From NCBI RefSeq assembly GCF_001747105.1, contig NZ_MDGQ01000003.1:868001-932000 (forward strand): a stretch of DNA of 64,000 nucleotides. The letters are read 5' to 3'. Position numbers and translations under genes: made by a program. Position 1 is the first letter of the stretch, and each line of letters starts with the position of its first letter. Of this stretch, positions 10,501-19,276 are shown in pieces. Source of the stretch: Roseivirga misakiensis. GTDB taxonomy: Bacteria; Bacteroidota; Bacteroidia; Cytophagales; Cyclobacteriaceae. The notes beneath the pieces were generated by a model. That model was given only the letters and a program-made list of their open reading frames with translations. It was not told where the DNA came from and made no database searches.

Positions 10501-13500
10501 CACGTCATTACAAGGTGATTTTACAACCACAACTGATGGCCTTACTATCTTTAGTGCTGGATTTATCAACAGTTCATCTGGAAACGATGATGCGTTGTTT
10601 GAGTTCCGCGGAGGAACAAGTGATGACCGAAGTTTCTTCATCAATTCACGCTACGCGGCGGCAGGAAATTATTCGACCAACTTAAATGAAGACAGTTGGA
10701 ATATATGGTCTATTGATCACCCTTCAGGAAACACTGCAAATATTTTTCAAAACGGTGCAAGCTTCGAATCATTATATAGCACTGGCGAATCAGATGCAGG
10801 CCTTGGAACTTACAATTATACGCTCGGTGATGATGATACGGGAGGCAACGACTTCGTAGGTTTTCTAGGTGAAGTAATTGTATATGCTGGTACCTTATCA
10901 GCTACAGATCGACAAAAAGTACAGTCTTATCTAGCCATAAAATATGGTATTACCATAGACCAATCTTCTAATACCGATTACTTAGCCTCAGACGATGGTG
11001 TAATTTGGGAAGCGAGCGTTAATTCCACCTATAATTCAGATATAGCTGGAATTGGTAGAGACGACATGTCATGCTTAGACCAAAAGCAGTCCGTAAGTCA
11101 AAACAGTGACGCCATAGTGACTATGGGCTTAGGAACGATTGAAGCAGATAATGCTTCTAATACCAACGAATTTGCTGCCGATGACTCCTTCTTGATTTGG
11201 GGTAACGATGATACTAATCCAAACCAAGCAAATGCATTGAACAACGTAACACTGCTTCCTGGCAACGTTACTGAGCGAATGCAACGTGTCTGGAAGGTTG
11301 ATGAAACAGGTACTGTAGGTGCCACAACCATAGAATTCGACATCACAGGCTTAGGGTATAGCACTAATGTGAGTGACTTTCAGCTTATCATATCAGACAC
11401 CAATGTTGGGGGTGATTTTTCAGGCGCTACCACTATTCCAGCTGCTTCATTGGTAGGGAACACACTTACATTTACCAATATCGACCTAACCGATGGACAA
11501 TTCTTCACTTTAGGGACGGCAAGAACTCAATGCGGACCAGGAGGAGTAACATCAGCCCTTTACGTTTGGCTAAGAGCAGATGCAGGAACATCTACTACGA
11601 CTGACAATACCACCTTAAGCACATGGTCGGATCAGTCAGGCACGAGTACCAACGCTGCGTCTGATGGAACGCCACCATTGTTTAAGAACAATACCACTGA
11701 TAATATCAACTTCAACCCTACCATCGACTTTGACGGAGCCGATGATAGGCTATCGCTTGGAAATCTTGCTAATATAAAATCTGGCGCTACTAATGGAGGA
11801 GATTATACAATGTTTGGCGTAGGTATAAGACAAGACGGTACTGAGTATAATTTCGTGCTTGGCTCACCAGGCGGAACAAGTAATGAAAACCTGCATTTTG
11901 GTTATAGAAATAATGATACGCAGGCCACTTTGGCGCATTGGGGAAATGATTTAAATGTTACCACCAATGGGTTCAACAGTCCTAGTGCACCTTTCATACT
12001 ATTCGGAGATTATGATGGCACTGGCCGTGTTTTAGAAGAAACTAGAGGTGGTAATTTTGCTCGGAATACAGATTCAAACACCACCGATCTTCAAGGCTCA
12101 AATACAAACTTTGTTGGTAATGTTGGAAGTCTAGGTAGCTATAATGGCCTTATTCCTGAAGTAATCGTTTTCGATAATGACATCACTGACATCCAGAAGC
12201 AACAAGTTTATACTTACCTAGCTTTAAAATATGGTATTACACTCACTGAGGACTCAGATAATGACACCAACCTAGGCGAAGTAATTTCAGGATCAGTTAC
12301 TGAAGGAGACTATGTTACATCTGATGGAACAACAGTCGTATGGGATTACTCTGCAAACTCTACCTACCACAACGATGTTGCAGGAATTGGTCGTGACGAT
12401 AATTCATGTTGGCAGCAAAAACAATCAACGGCTGAAGACACAGACGATATCTTGACTGTTGGGCTAGGCAGCATAGCTGATTCTAATGGTGAGAATGTAA
12501 GTACTTTCGACGATGATCATGACTACCTAATCTGGGGAAATGATAATGGGCTAACTGATGATGCGAACGTAAATACGAGTGATGTTCCAGAAACTGTTGC
12601 TGAGCGTATGGAAAGGGTATGGAAAGTTCAGGATACAGGAACTGTTGGTGAAACCGAACTGCAATTTGATTTAACAGGGCTTGGATATGATCTGAGTGAT
12701 CCTTCAGCCTTTTCACTACTGGTTGGTGGAACATCTACTATGGCAGATGCTGATATTATTACTGGAGGTACTCTTAACGGAAATATTCTTTCATTTACTG
12801 GCGTCAATTTAACCGATGGGCAATTCTTTACGATCGGTACGAATAATGTTACTTGTGGACCAGGAGGCGTAAATACGGATATAGCACTTTGGTTAAGAGC
12901 TGATTTGGGTACAAACACTACAACCGACAACGCTAATATTAGTACTTGGACGGATCAAAGTTCTCCAGCAAACAGTGCTACAGAGCAAAATGCAGGTGGT
13001 GGTTCGCCAGTAGAGCCCACTTATCAAGCGGACGAAATCAACTTTAACCCATCTATACGATTTGCCAATGCACAATCTACCAACAACTCTTGGTTAGAAA
13101 CATCGAGTAATTCAAGTACGGATAACCTAACGTTGATCAGTGTTTTCAAAACGGCTCAAAATGATGGCTCAGCAACTGACTTTGCAGAAGCACCTGCCCT
13201 TATTTCCAATGAAAATGGAGGCAATGACAACTATGGCCTTGGACTGGCCGAAGGAAGGCTTTATGTAAATGCAAGTAATAATGACGACTACAACATAAGG
13301 CCTGCTACACAATATATTGACGAAGTACCAAGAATTGCTACTGCCACTAGAGTAGATGGTAACCAAGCTGATGGTATAAACCTATATGTGAACTCTGAGA
13401 ATGTAGGTTCTGCAACTTCTGACAACACGGTGCTAGATAACGGTGGAACTTTTGCCATAGGAAATCACACGGCGTACGATGCCGATGGCCAGTTTGAAGG

Positions 13501-14716
13501 TGATATAGCAGAAGTACTTGTATTCGACAAAGTACTTTCAGCACAGGAAAGAGCTAGAGTAGAAACTTATTTGGCCATTAAATATGGTATTACTAGAGTA
13601 GTAAGCGGCTTAACTGAAACAGATGAAGATTACTTGGCAGCAGATGGCGATGCTATTTGGGATATAGATGGGCAAGGAAGCACTTATCATAATGATATTT
13701 TTGGTATCGGTAGAGATGACTTATCCTGTTTTGAACAACTGAAATCGAAGAGTATCAATAGTGATGCGATCGTTACTTTTGAACTGGACTCAGTAGCTTT
13801 CAGAGAAAACGATAGTTTTATTGTTTCTGGAAATGACAATGCATCCATTGAGGCGATTAACAATAATGAGCGGCCTGCAGGAATTAGTAGCCGATTGAAT
13901 AGAGAGTGGAAAGTCCAAGAAACTGGAGATGTAGGAACCGTTTTGGTTACTTACGACCTGTCTGGTGTAACAGGGACTCCATTCGGTGCCAATAACTTGA
14001 ACTTAGTTCGTTTGATGGTAGACGGCGATGACGATTTCTCAGACGGAGTCACTCTGATCGAACCTGTTTCCATCGATGGTCAAACGGTCACTTTTGAAGT
14101 AAACTTTACTGATGGGCAGTACTATACTTTAGGTTCTATCGAAGCCGACGCCCTTCCGATCACTTTGATTTCTTTTACAGCAGAAACGAGCCACGATGGT
14201 AAAGTAAAGCTTGATTGGGTAACTGCTTCTGAGACAAACAATGCATTCTTCACCATTGAAAGTAGTACTGATGGGGTCAACTTTAAAGAAGTGGCTAACA
14301 TTGATGGTGCTGGCAATAGCGATGCTGTACTTTTCTATAGCTATACGCACACTAAACCTGCCAATGGTTTGTCATACTATCGCCTAAAACAAACCGATTT
14401 CAGCGGCGAATTCGACTATTCAGAAATTAGATCGGTTAGGGTCGAAAGTCAGTTTAAAGCTTCCTATACGGCGTATCCTAACCCAGTGCGAAAAGGGGAA
14501 ACGCTAAGGATTGCCTACAGCGTAGACGAGGATAAAGATTTACAGTTAGTCATCATCAATAGAACGGGTCAAATAATTAGAAAAGAAGAGCACTCGGCAC
14601 TTGTTATCAAAGCGTACATTGACATAAGTACCGATGGGTTCGATTCTGGTCTGAACCTTATTAGAATCATTGATCAATCTGGTGATACAACCACATTGAA
14701 AGTGATTGTTCGCTAA
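7523..14716 (+). CDS. Giant T9SS-exported modular surface protein, paralogue 2
   Basis: Tandem paralogue of the preceding gene (2397 residues). A clear signal peptide (hydrophobic 'VIGIIFLLLLG', cleavage near 'SYAQ') precedes an N-terminal domain; four jellyroll + 'IKYGIT/GIGRDD' modules start near residues 326, 921, 1337 and 1778, then a linker from about 2209 and a C-terminal type A T9SS sorting domain ('AYPNPVRKGETLRIAY' to 'LKVIVR') nearly identical to that of its neighbour. Modules 1, 3 and 4 match modules 1, 3 and 4 of paralogue 1, so the whole gene was duplicated. Two differences stand out: module 1 carries a ~135-150-residue insertion (residues ~553-686) bounded by cysteines, and the jellyroll of module 2 is of a different subtype. 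The TAA stop overlaps the stop codon of the convergent methyltransferase gene. Surface or matrix role is inferred. Confidence 0.88.
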   Translation: MLPNRLCLVIGIIFLLLLGTNSYAQNPLTDIRFDWIDVNNSANDYTATSSPSSGQTIDDNVSYDIFFSRNTTTENNRRITGYTLGGIDYDFLLDPDTLALRRLGSASRLSLWIEADGAVDNTADEIYLAPERQVPERSLYQANLLNIGYDNVLVNSGTNASNIERIDAIYRTGMATSTPANAAIPVMDRGANGEFKIAMILSLDANGDPASYGNLVSVAPGDFGSGVVDLGLSILFLQQALGEDPIPTGSSTQALGGTGITFAELGITAGQIVYGYSLFGVDVNTTDHDLTDISTFPSNSNNSGLDMAAGAVSAVSSDGELVRTTGPGGYKAALNTWLKANEGVTTATDAASVTDWQDQSLGDHDATTLGTAPTYRDGSASAAEAINFNPTVDFLDASETGLQIANNSDYNVGGEPYTTKSFNIAMRTGNNITTKQQIYEQGDDDRGIDMYVESGSLVVTAYNISDDSGSGVSSPWNNGGTLSTISTALTTETEYIITFEFNGSASGTGTITAYLNGQSFGSFSGVGQLADHSDQIGLGDFNSQTIVTTPAECPVPATDGIESQSGVTNSTNIIGLPDGAFAQVYTDGNTIILDFGEEYPLGTEYDITWRKKTTAGAGSAIPIIRESTVSDVSTFTEVTPLSTTSTTFITNTITSSQAFRYLLITKEDAITGSQVDFDLDAIVVDCTTESVTLDEGDAASFYGSIPEFIYCNEPGSFSAAQRNRIESYLAIKYGITLDQSSPVNYVNSDGTTIFNTTTSASIGGYLEYNNDIAGIGRDDNSELDQPKSKSENSDAIVTIDRGATISTNDTWLIWGNDNGALTESDVVTKPDTIDSRLERVWRVAERNEVLTTSVSFDLAGLGLSGNENDFSLLVAGSSSNADFSNATVLTGGTIVGDVITFTGVDLENGQYFTLGTDFAICSPGGVETNLALWLKADEDVFNTGTTLATDGQTVSGWGDSSTGANDADDPSNLTTFETNTVNFNPAISFDNDATSLQGDFTTTTDGLTIFSAGFINSSSGNDDALFEFRGGTSDDRSFFINSRYAAAGNYSTNLNEDSWNIWSIDHPSGNTANIFQNGASFESLYSTGESDAGLGTYNYTLGDDDTGGNDFVGFLGEVIVYAGTLSATDRQKVQSYLAIKYGITIDQSSNTDYLASDDGVIWEASVNSTYNSDIAGIGRDDMSCLDQKQSVSQNSDAIVTMGLGTIEADNASNTNEFAADDSFLIWGNDDTNPNQANALNNVTLLPGNVTERMQRVWKVDETGTVGATTIEFDITGLGYSTNVSDFQLIISDTNVGGDFSGATTIPAASLVGNTLTFTNIDLTDGQFFTLGTARTQCGPGGVTSALYVWLRADAGTSTTTDNTTLSTWSDQSGTSTNAASDGTPPLFKNNTTDNINFNPTIDFDGADDRLSLGNLANIKSGATNGGDYTMFGVGIRQDGTEYNFVLGSPGGTSNENLHFGYRNNDTQATLAHWGNDLNVTTNGFNSPSAPFILFGDYDGTGRVLEETRGGNFARNTDSNTTDLQGSNTNFVGNVGSLGSYNGLIPEVIVFDNDITDIQKQQVYTYLALKYGITLTEDSDNDTNLGEVISGSVTEGDYVTSDGTTVVWDYSANSTYHNDVAGIGRDDNSCWQQKQSTAEDTDDILTVGLGSIADSNGENVSTFDDDHDYLIWGNDNGLTDDANVNTSDVPETVAERMERVWKVQDTGTVGETELQFDLTGLGYDLSDPSAFSLLVGGTSTMADADIITGGTLNGNILSFTGVNLTDGQFFTIGTNNVTCGPGGVNTDIALWLRADLGTNTTTDNANISTWTDQSSPANSATEQNAGGGSPVEPTYQADEINFNPSIRFANAQSTNNSWLETSSNSSTDNLTLISVFKTAQNDGSATDFAEAPALISNENGGNDNYGLGLAEGRLYVNASNNDDYNIRPATQYIDEVPRIATATRVDGNQADGINLYVNSENVGSATSDNTVLDNGGTFAIGNHTAYDADGQFEGDIAEVLVFDKVLSAQERARVETYLAIKYGITRVVSGLTETDEDYLAADGDAIWDIDGQGSTYHNDIFGIGRDDLSCFEQLKSKSINSDAIVTFELDSVAFRENDSFIVSGNDNASIEAINNNERPAGISSRLNREWKVQETGDVGTVLVTYDLSGVTGTPFGANNLNLVRLMVDGDDDFSDGVTLIEPVSIDGQTVTFEVNFTDGQYYTLGSIEADALPITLISFTAETSHDGKVKLDWVTASETNNAFFTIESSTDGVNFKEVANIDGAGNSDAVLFYSYTHTKPANGLSYYRLKQTDFSGEFDYSEIRSVRVESQFKASYTAYPNPVRKGETLRIAYSVDEDKDLQLVIINRTGQIIRKEEHSALVIKAYIDISTDGFDSGLNLIRIIDQSGDTTTLKVIVR

Positions 14717-15321
14717 GATTTCTCGAATAGCGCGGAAAATATCAACTGATTAGAAGAGTACTTCTCTTTTCTTATGACAAAATCAGCTGCTAATACGTGA
14801 TGCTTAATGTCTCGAAGTTTCTTTGATTCTAAGCGTGAAGCAATCCTAAAAAAAATATGCATTGACTTTAGCAAAAGGCTTTGTCTAAGGTTTGTTGGCA
14901 TAGAGAAATCCGTTACCAATAGCTTGCCATCTTTCACCAATAATTCGTTTAGCTTTTTGATAATCTCTGGCAACGCGTGTTGATCGAAGCAATCGAGAAA
15001 AAAGTTCGCGATAACAACATCGTAATCACCTGAAACTTTGCGAACATCCTCTTGGAGATAAGTTATCCTTTTGCCCTTAAAGCTTCTTTTTCGTGCCAAT
15101 TCGATCATTTTGGCTGATAGTTCAACATAAGCAACCGTTAGCCCCAGGTCTTTGGGTAGCCACTCTAGAATTTTTCCACTGCCCCCTCCTACTATGAGCA
15201 CGCGTGATCCTGGAGGAATATCATTTAGCAAGAGTCGCTGCGCTTTTTCAAGTTCATTACCGAAAATAAAGCTCGCCAAAGCATCATAAAATGGAGCAAC
15301 ATGATCGAAGTTGTTCCTCAT
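14713..15321 (-). CDS. Class I SAM-dependent methyltransferase
   Basis: A 202-residue Rossmann-fold methyltransferase of the UbiE/Methyltransf_11 type. The SAM-binding motif I is 'VLIVGGGSGKI' (residues 41-51), followed by an acidic 'VELSAKMIELA' strand-helix and 'DVVIANFFLDCF' as motif II. The opening 'NFDHVAPFYDAL' resembles quinone or lipid methyltransferases. I start it at the ATG at 15321 because that ATG overlaps the upstream stop codon (ATGA, 15318-15321), implying translational coupling with the UbiA-like membrane protein; the longer frame to 15360 would run into that gene. Its stop shares bases with the stop of the convergent giant gene, leaving no room for a terminator. Substrate unknown. 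Confidence 0.82.
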   Translation of the reverse strand: MRNNFDHVAPFYDALASFIFGNELEKAQRLLLNDIPPGSRVLIVGGGSGKILEWLPKDLGLTVAYVELSAKMIELARKRSFKGKRITYLQEDVRKVSGDYDVVIANFFLDCFDQHALPEIIKKLNELLVKDGKLLVTDFSMPTNLRQSLLLKSMHIFFRIASRLESKKLRDIKHHVLAADFVIRKEKYSSNQLIFSALFEKS

Positions 15322-16130
15322 ATAAAATACAAGCCTGGTAAGAAGAAAATACCGTCGCAAATAATTCTGTAAAGCTGGCCTTTAGTAAAGATCACATGCT
15401 TCGACAGGAGGACAAACAAAGAGAGGGTCATGGCTATTATTACATATTGGGCTTGCTGAAAACCGTTCTGGGTCACGAAGAAATAAACCACGATCAGTAC
15501 GTTAAGGCCCAAAATGAATAAGATAATTTTTTCGGCTTTACTTGCACCTACATACCTCACTAGTGAGTTTACATTGTCTTGCTCATCAATGCGTATTTCG
15601 TAAAGGGGAATGATCATCAAATTTGCGCAAGCCAATAAAAAAAATTGACCAATAAGTAACCAAACAGTCAATTCAACGGAGTCTAACAGGCTTAGGGGTG
15701 CTGTAAAAATGCCCGCTGTATATACAAATGCTGCAAAAAACTCCTTGCTTGCCTTTCGCTTACTCTTATAGATGTAAAAAAAGTAAAGTCCGCTGAGTAA
15801 TACCAGTATAAGTCCTAGCTCAATTGTTTTTACGGGTAAAAAAGTAGCATTGATGACTCCTACGATGAAGAGGGAAATGGCAGCGACGGTTAAGGGCAAT
15901 TTATAGTCATAATGGAAGGCATGCCGTGGGTTCACGGGTCTTGATTTTGCGAGTCGAGCGTCTCTTAAATGATCGAACGTATAGATGAGCCAGATAGCGA
16001 TACCAAGGCCAATAAGCATATGGTTATTAATATCGACTTGAAAAATCGCCCCAATGAATAAGCACGATATCATTGCCCCAATGGCAATATCGAGGCTCAG
16101 GTTTTGAACTATGGCGACAACTTTCTGCAT
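15318..16130 (-). CDS. UbiA-like prenyltransferase family membrane protein
   Basis: A polytopic inner-membrane protein of 270 residues with about eight hydrophobic segments. The first cytoplasmic loop has 'YTFDHLRDARLAKS' (about residues 50-63), reminiscent of the aspartate-rich Mg-diphosphate motif of UbiA prenyltransferases, and 'LYEIRIDEQDN' sits where the second acidic motif would be. Family membership is likely; the prenyl donor and acceptor are unknown. The ATG at 16130 is chosen because the longer frame (to 16223) would have to translate through the atp terminator and overlap atpG. The chosen ATG directly follows the terminator's U-tract. It is coupled by an ATGA overlap to the methyltransferase, so the two probably modify the same small lipophilic molecule (inference). 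Confidence 0.7.
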   Translation of the reverse strand: MQKVVAIVQNLSLDIAIGAMISCLFIGAIFQVDINNHMLIGLGIAIWLIYTFDHLRDARLAKSRPVNPRHAFHYDYKLPLTVAAISLFIVGVINATFLPVKTIELGLILVLLSGLYFFYIYKSKRKASKEFFAAFVYTAGIFTAPLSLLDSVELTVWLLIGQFFLLACANLMIIPLYEIRIDEQDNVNSLVRYVGASKAEKIILFILGLNVLIVVYFFVTQNGFQQAQYVIIAMTLSLFVLLSKHVIFTKGQLYRIICDGIFFLPGLYFI

Positions 16131-16159
16131 AAAAAAACCCTGACTATTTAGCCAGGGTT
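16131..16159 (-). terminator. Strong intrinsic terminator of the atp operon
   Basis: On the minus strand AACCCTGGCTA pairs with TAGTCAGGGTT (16149-16159 with 16136-16146), eleven pairs including one G-U with a two-base loop, followed by a T-run reaching 16131. It lies 29 bases after the atpG stop. The next gene's ATG begins on the base directly after the T-run. Confidence 0.9.
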
Positions 16160-16188
16160 CAATATATCTAGATTCGATTAAATCTTCA

Positions 16189-17067
16189 TTATTCTGAAGC
16201 CAAGGCCTCAGCACCACCAACAATCTCTAAGATTTCCTTAGTAATTGCTGCCTGACGTGTTCTATTGTAAGTCAGTTTCAACTCCTTCAATAGATCAGCA
16301 GCGTTATCAGTAGCTTTACCCATAGCTGTCATTCGCGCACCATGCTCTGATGCATTTGATTCGAGCACAGCCTTGTACATTTGAATCTTCAATGACTTAG
16401 GAATAAGCTCCTCAATAATAAAGTCTTTTGACGGCTCATAAATGTAGTCTGTATTAGTGTTAGAAGAACCCTTATCCGTAGCCACTTCCATAATTGGTAG
16501 GAACTGCTCAGTTCTTACGATTTGGGTCGCTACATTTTTGAATTCGTTGTACACTAATACAACTTTATCGTATTTACCTGAAGCAAAGCCTTCCATTGCT
16601 TCTTCGGCTGCAGTTTTTACAGCGTCGAAAGATAGGTTTCCGAATACATTCCAATGATCTTCATTCACTGGATTTTCTTTCTTCTTAAAGAAGTCGAAAG
16701 CTTTTTTACCAATTGGAAGAATTTCAACCTCAGCGTTAGCATACTCTTCATCAGTCAAGGCCGTTCTTACGGCTTTAAAGATATTTGAGTTAAATGCTCC
16801 ACAAAGACCTCTATCAGAAGTAACTGGGATAAAAAGCACACGCTTTACATCTCTTACTTCTCCGTAGGTATTCATTCCTTCTTCAGCATTACCAGAAGAA
16901 ACATTGGCTAAAAGGCCACCCAGTTTTTCAGAATAAGGGCGTAACTGGATAATACGGTCTTGTGCTCTTCTCAACTTAGCCGCCGCCACCATTTTCATGG
17001 CTTTAGTGATCTGTTGCGTAGAACTAACCGATACAATCCTTTCTTTTACTTCCTTTAAGCTTGCCAT
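16189..17067 (-). CDS. atpG: F1F0 ATP synthase gamma subunit
   Basis: Central rotor shaft of F1, transmitting rotation of the c ring to the catalytic head. Length (292 residues) is normal. The N-terminal coiled-coil helix is typical ('KEVKERIVSVSSTQQITKAM', then 'MVAAAKLRRAQ'), 'TSDRGLCGAFNSNIFK' is the conserved motif near residue 80, and the C-terminal helix has 'NRTRQAAITKEILEIVGGAEAL'. It is the last atp gene of this cluster, 36 bases after atpA, with a strong terminator directly behind it. Confidence 0.97.
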   Translation of the reverse strand: MASLKEVKERIVSVSSTQQITKAMKMVAAAKLRRAQDRIIQLRPYSEKLGGLLANVSSGNAEEGMNTYGEVRDVKRVLFIPVTSDRGLCGAFNSNIFKAVRTALTDEEYANAEVEILPIGKKAFDFFKKKENPVNEDHWNVFGNLSFDAVKTAAEEAMEGFASGKYDKVVLVYNEFKNVATQIVRTEQFLPIMEVATDKGSSNTNTDYIYEPSKDFIIEELIPKSLKIQMYKAVLESNASEHGARMTAMGKATDNAADLLKELKLTYNRTRQAAITKEILEIVGGAEALASE

Positions 17068-17081
17068 AGGCTATTGTTAAG

Positions 17082-17095
17082 TGGACAATTGTCCA
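17082..17095. repeat. 14-bp perfect palindrome in the atpA-atpG spacer
   Basis: TGGACAATTGTCCA at 17082-17095 is a perfect palindrome inside the 36-bp gap between atpA and atpG. In RNA it would give a small hairpin; in DNA it could be a dimeric protein site. Function unknown. Confidence 0.5.
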
Positions 17096-17103
17096 ATTCT
17101 TAA

Positions 17104-18678
17104 TTAATATTTAGAAGACACTTCACTTGCCACTTGCTTCAACGCTGCAAGCGCTTCATCGCTAAGTTTACCTGCTTTCAGGTCATTTAATGCGTCTGCG
17201 TGAGATGCTCTTAGAACAGTTAAGAATTCTGTTTCGAACTCTTTTACTTTTTCTACAGGCACTTTGTCAATCAGACCTTTAGTAGAGGCGAAAATAATCG
17301 CTACTTGCTCTTCCACTGGTACTGGAGAAAACTGTGCTTGCTTAAGAATCTCTTGGTTTCTTCTACCTCTATCGATCGTCAATTGAGTAGCTGCATCCAA
17401 ATCAGAACCGAACTTAGCAAAAGCTTCTAGCTCACGGAACTGTGCTTGGTCAAGCTTTAATGTACCCGAAACCTTTTTCATTGATTTAATCTGAGCACTA
17501 CCTCCTACTCGAGATACTGAGATACCTACGTTAATCGCAGGACGCACACCAGAGTTAAAAAGGTTAGTCTCTAAGAAAATCTGACCGTCAGTAATTGAAA
17601 TTACGTTGGTAGGAATATAAGCTGAAACGTCTCCTGCTTGTGTTTCAATAATTGGAAGTGCAGTTAGTGAACCACCACCTTTTACTTTTCCTTTCAAAGA
17701 ATCAGGCAAGTCGTTCATATCCGCTGCTATATCATCATTGTCATTCACTTTTGCAGCTCTTTCCAATAATCTTGAGTGAAGGTAGAATACATCACCAGGG
17801 TAAGCTTCACGTCCCGGAGGTCTTCTCAATAATAGAGAAACTTCACGGTAAGCAACTGCTTGCTTAGAAAGGTCATCATAAACCACTAGGGCCGGACGTC
17901 CTGTATCTCTAAAATACTCACCAATTGCTGCACCTGTAAATGGCGCGAAGAATTGCATTGGTGCAGGATCTGCAGCTGACGCAGAAACTACAACTGTGTA
18001 GTCCATTGCTCCACCTTTTTCAAGTGCTGCAACGATTCCAGCAACAGTAGATGCTTTCTGACCGATTGCTACGTAAATACAAAATACTGGCTCGCCAGCT
18101 TCGTAAAATTCTCTTTGGTTCAAGATAGTATCAATAACTACCGCAGTTTTACCTGTTTGACGGTCACCAATTACTAGCTCACGCTGACCTCTACCGATAG
18201 GAATCATAGAGTCAATCGCCTTAATACCTGTCTGTAATGGCTCATTTACCGGCTGACGATAAATTACACCTGGAGCTTTACGCTCAAGTGGCATTTCGTA
18301 AGTTTCACCAGCGATCGGGCCTTTACCGTCAATTGGGTTACCTAATGTGTCAACCACACGGCCAACCACACCTTCACCTACTTTAACGGAAGCGATACGT
18401 CCAGTTCTTTTTACGGTATCTCCTTCTTTTACACCTGCAGAATCCCCTAGAAGTACAGCTCCTACGTTGTCTTCTTCTAAGTTTAATACTAGTGCATTTA
18501 ATCCGTTGTCGAACTCTAAAAGCTCTCCTGACTGCGCTTGAGACAATCCGTAGATTCTAGCAACACCATCACCTACTTGAAGTACGGTACCTACTTCTTC
18601 TAATTCAGCTTCTGATCTGAAGTTTGAGAGTTGTTCTCTCAAAATTGCCGAAACTTCGTCTGGTCTTACATCTGCCAT
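17104..18678 (-). CDS. atpA: F1F0 ATP synthase alpha subunit
   Basis: Non-catalytic nucleotide-binding subunit of the F1 head, forming the alternating hexamer with beta (not encoded here). The 524-residue length is normal. The Walker A loop is 'GDRQTGKT' (residues 171-178), the beta-barrel domain is N-terminal, and '[29 protein letters not shown]' type core and '[18 protein letters not shown]' motifs are present. It follows atpH by 31 bases. Its codons are relatively uniform, consistent with high expression. Confidence 0.98.
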   Translation of the reverse strand: MADVRPDEVSAILREQLSNFRSEAELEEVGTVLQVGDGVARIYGLSQAQSGELLEFDNGLNALVLNLEEDNVGAVLLGDSAGVKEGDTVKRTGRIASVKVGEGVVGRVVDTLGNPIDGKGPIAGETYEMPLERKAPGVIYRQPVNEPLQTGIKAIDSMIPIGRGQRELVIGDRQTGKTAVVIDTILNQREFYEAGEPVFCIYVAIGQKASTVAGIVAALEKGGAMDYTVVVSASAADPAPMQFFAPFTGAAIGEYFRDTGRPALVVYDDLSKQAVAYREVSLLLRRPPGREAYPGDVFYLHSRLLERAAKVNDNDDIAADMNDLPDSLKGKVKGGGSLTALPIIETQAGDVSAYIPTNVISITDGQIFLETNLFNSGVRPAINVGISVSRVGGSAQIKSMKKVSGTLKLDQAQFRELEAFAKFGSDLDAATQLTIDRGRRNQEILKQAQFSPVPVEEQVAIIFASTKGLIDKVPVEKVKEFETEFLTVLRASHADALNDLKAGKLSDEALAALKQVASEVSSKY

Positions 18679-18709
18679 TTTATATTACAGTTATTGTTAT
18701 AAATCTTTT

Positions 18710-19267
18710 TTAGTAAGCTTTTTCGTAATGATTCTTAGTGAATTCTACACGTAAAGCTTGCAATCTTGAACTTACAGAATCATCAATCTGACGATCGCCA
18801 ATTTTTAGGATAAACCCTCCAATTAGAGATTCATCGATAACTTCGGTGAGCTCTACTTTTTTATTTGAAATTTGTTCTACCACTTTAGAAAATTCTGCTC
18901 TCATCTTATCAGTCAAGGCAAAAGTGGTGGTAACGGTTGCTTCTTCTATGCCAAGATTAGCATTATACTGATGATGAAACTCCTCAGCAATTTGCGGCAA
19001 GAATCCTTCTCTATGCTTTCTTGTCAGTATTTGGAAAATAGATAATGTAAGGTCACTTACTTTACCTTCAAACACTTCGTTTAGAATAGCGAGTTTTTTG
19101 TCGCTGGTGATAATCGGGCTTTTCAACATTAACACGAAGTCTCTGCTTTCTTCGATCATTCGAGAAAACATAACCATGTCATTGTTTACTTCTTCCAACT
19201 TTCCTTTCTCAACCGAAAGATCGAGCAAAGACTTAGCATATCTGGAAGCAATTCTATATTCAGACAT
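18710..19267 (-). CDS. atpH: F1F0 ATP synthase delta subunit
   Basis: Peripheral-stalk subunit that joins the top of F1 to subunit b. The 185-residue protein opens with 'RIASRYAKSLLDLSVEKGKLE' and ends with the family pattern 'IDESLIGGFILKIGDRQIDDSV' (C-terminal domain). It starts nine bases after atpF. Position between b and alpha and normal length make the call firm. Confidence 0.95.
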   Translation of the reverse strand: MSEYRIASRYAKSLLDLSVEKGKLEEVNNDMVMFSRMIEESRDFVLMLKSPIITSDKKLAILNEVFEGKVSDLTLSIFQILTRKHREGFLPQIAEEFHHQYNANLGIEEATVTTTFALTDKMRAEFSKVVEQISNKKVELTEVIDESLIGGFILKIGDRQIDDSVSSRLQALRVEFTKNHYEKAY

Positions 19268-19276
19268 TCGTCGGAA

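Noticed and set aside
1390-14000. Module repeats as an assembly artefact or mobile repeat array
   Set aside because: Modules differ substantially at the DNA level and keep an ordered correspondence between the two genes, so they are genuine protein repeats.
16131-16223. Longer start of the UbiA-like gene at 16223
   Set aside because: It would overlap atpG and translate the atp terminator stem; the ATG at 16130 begins a clean N-terminus.
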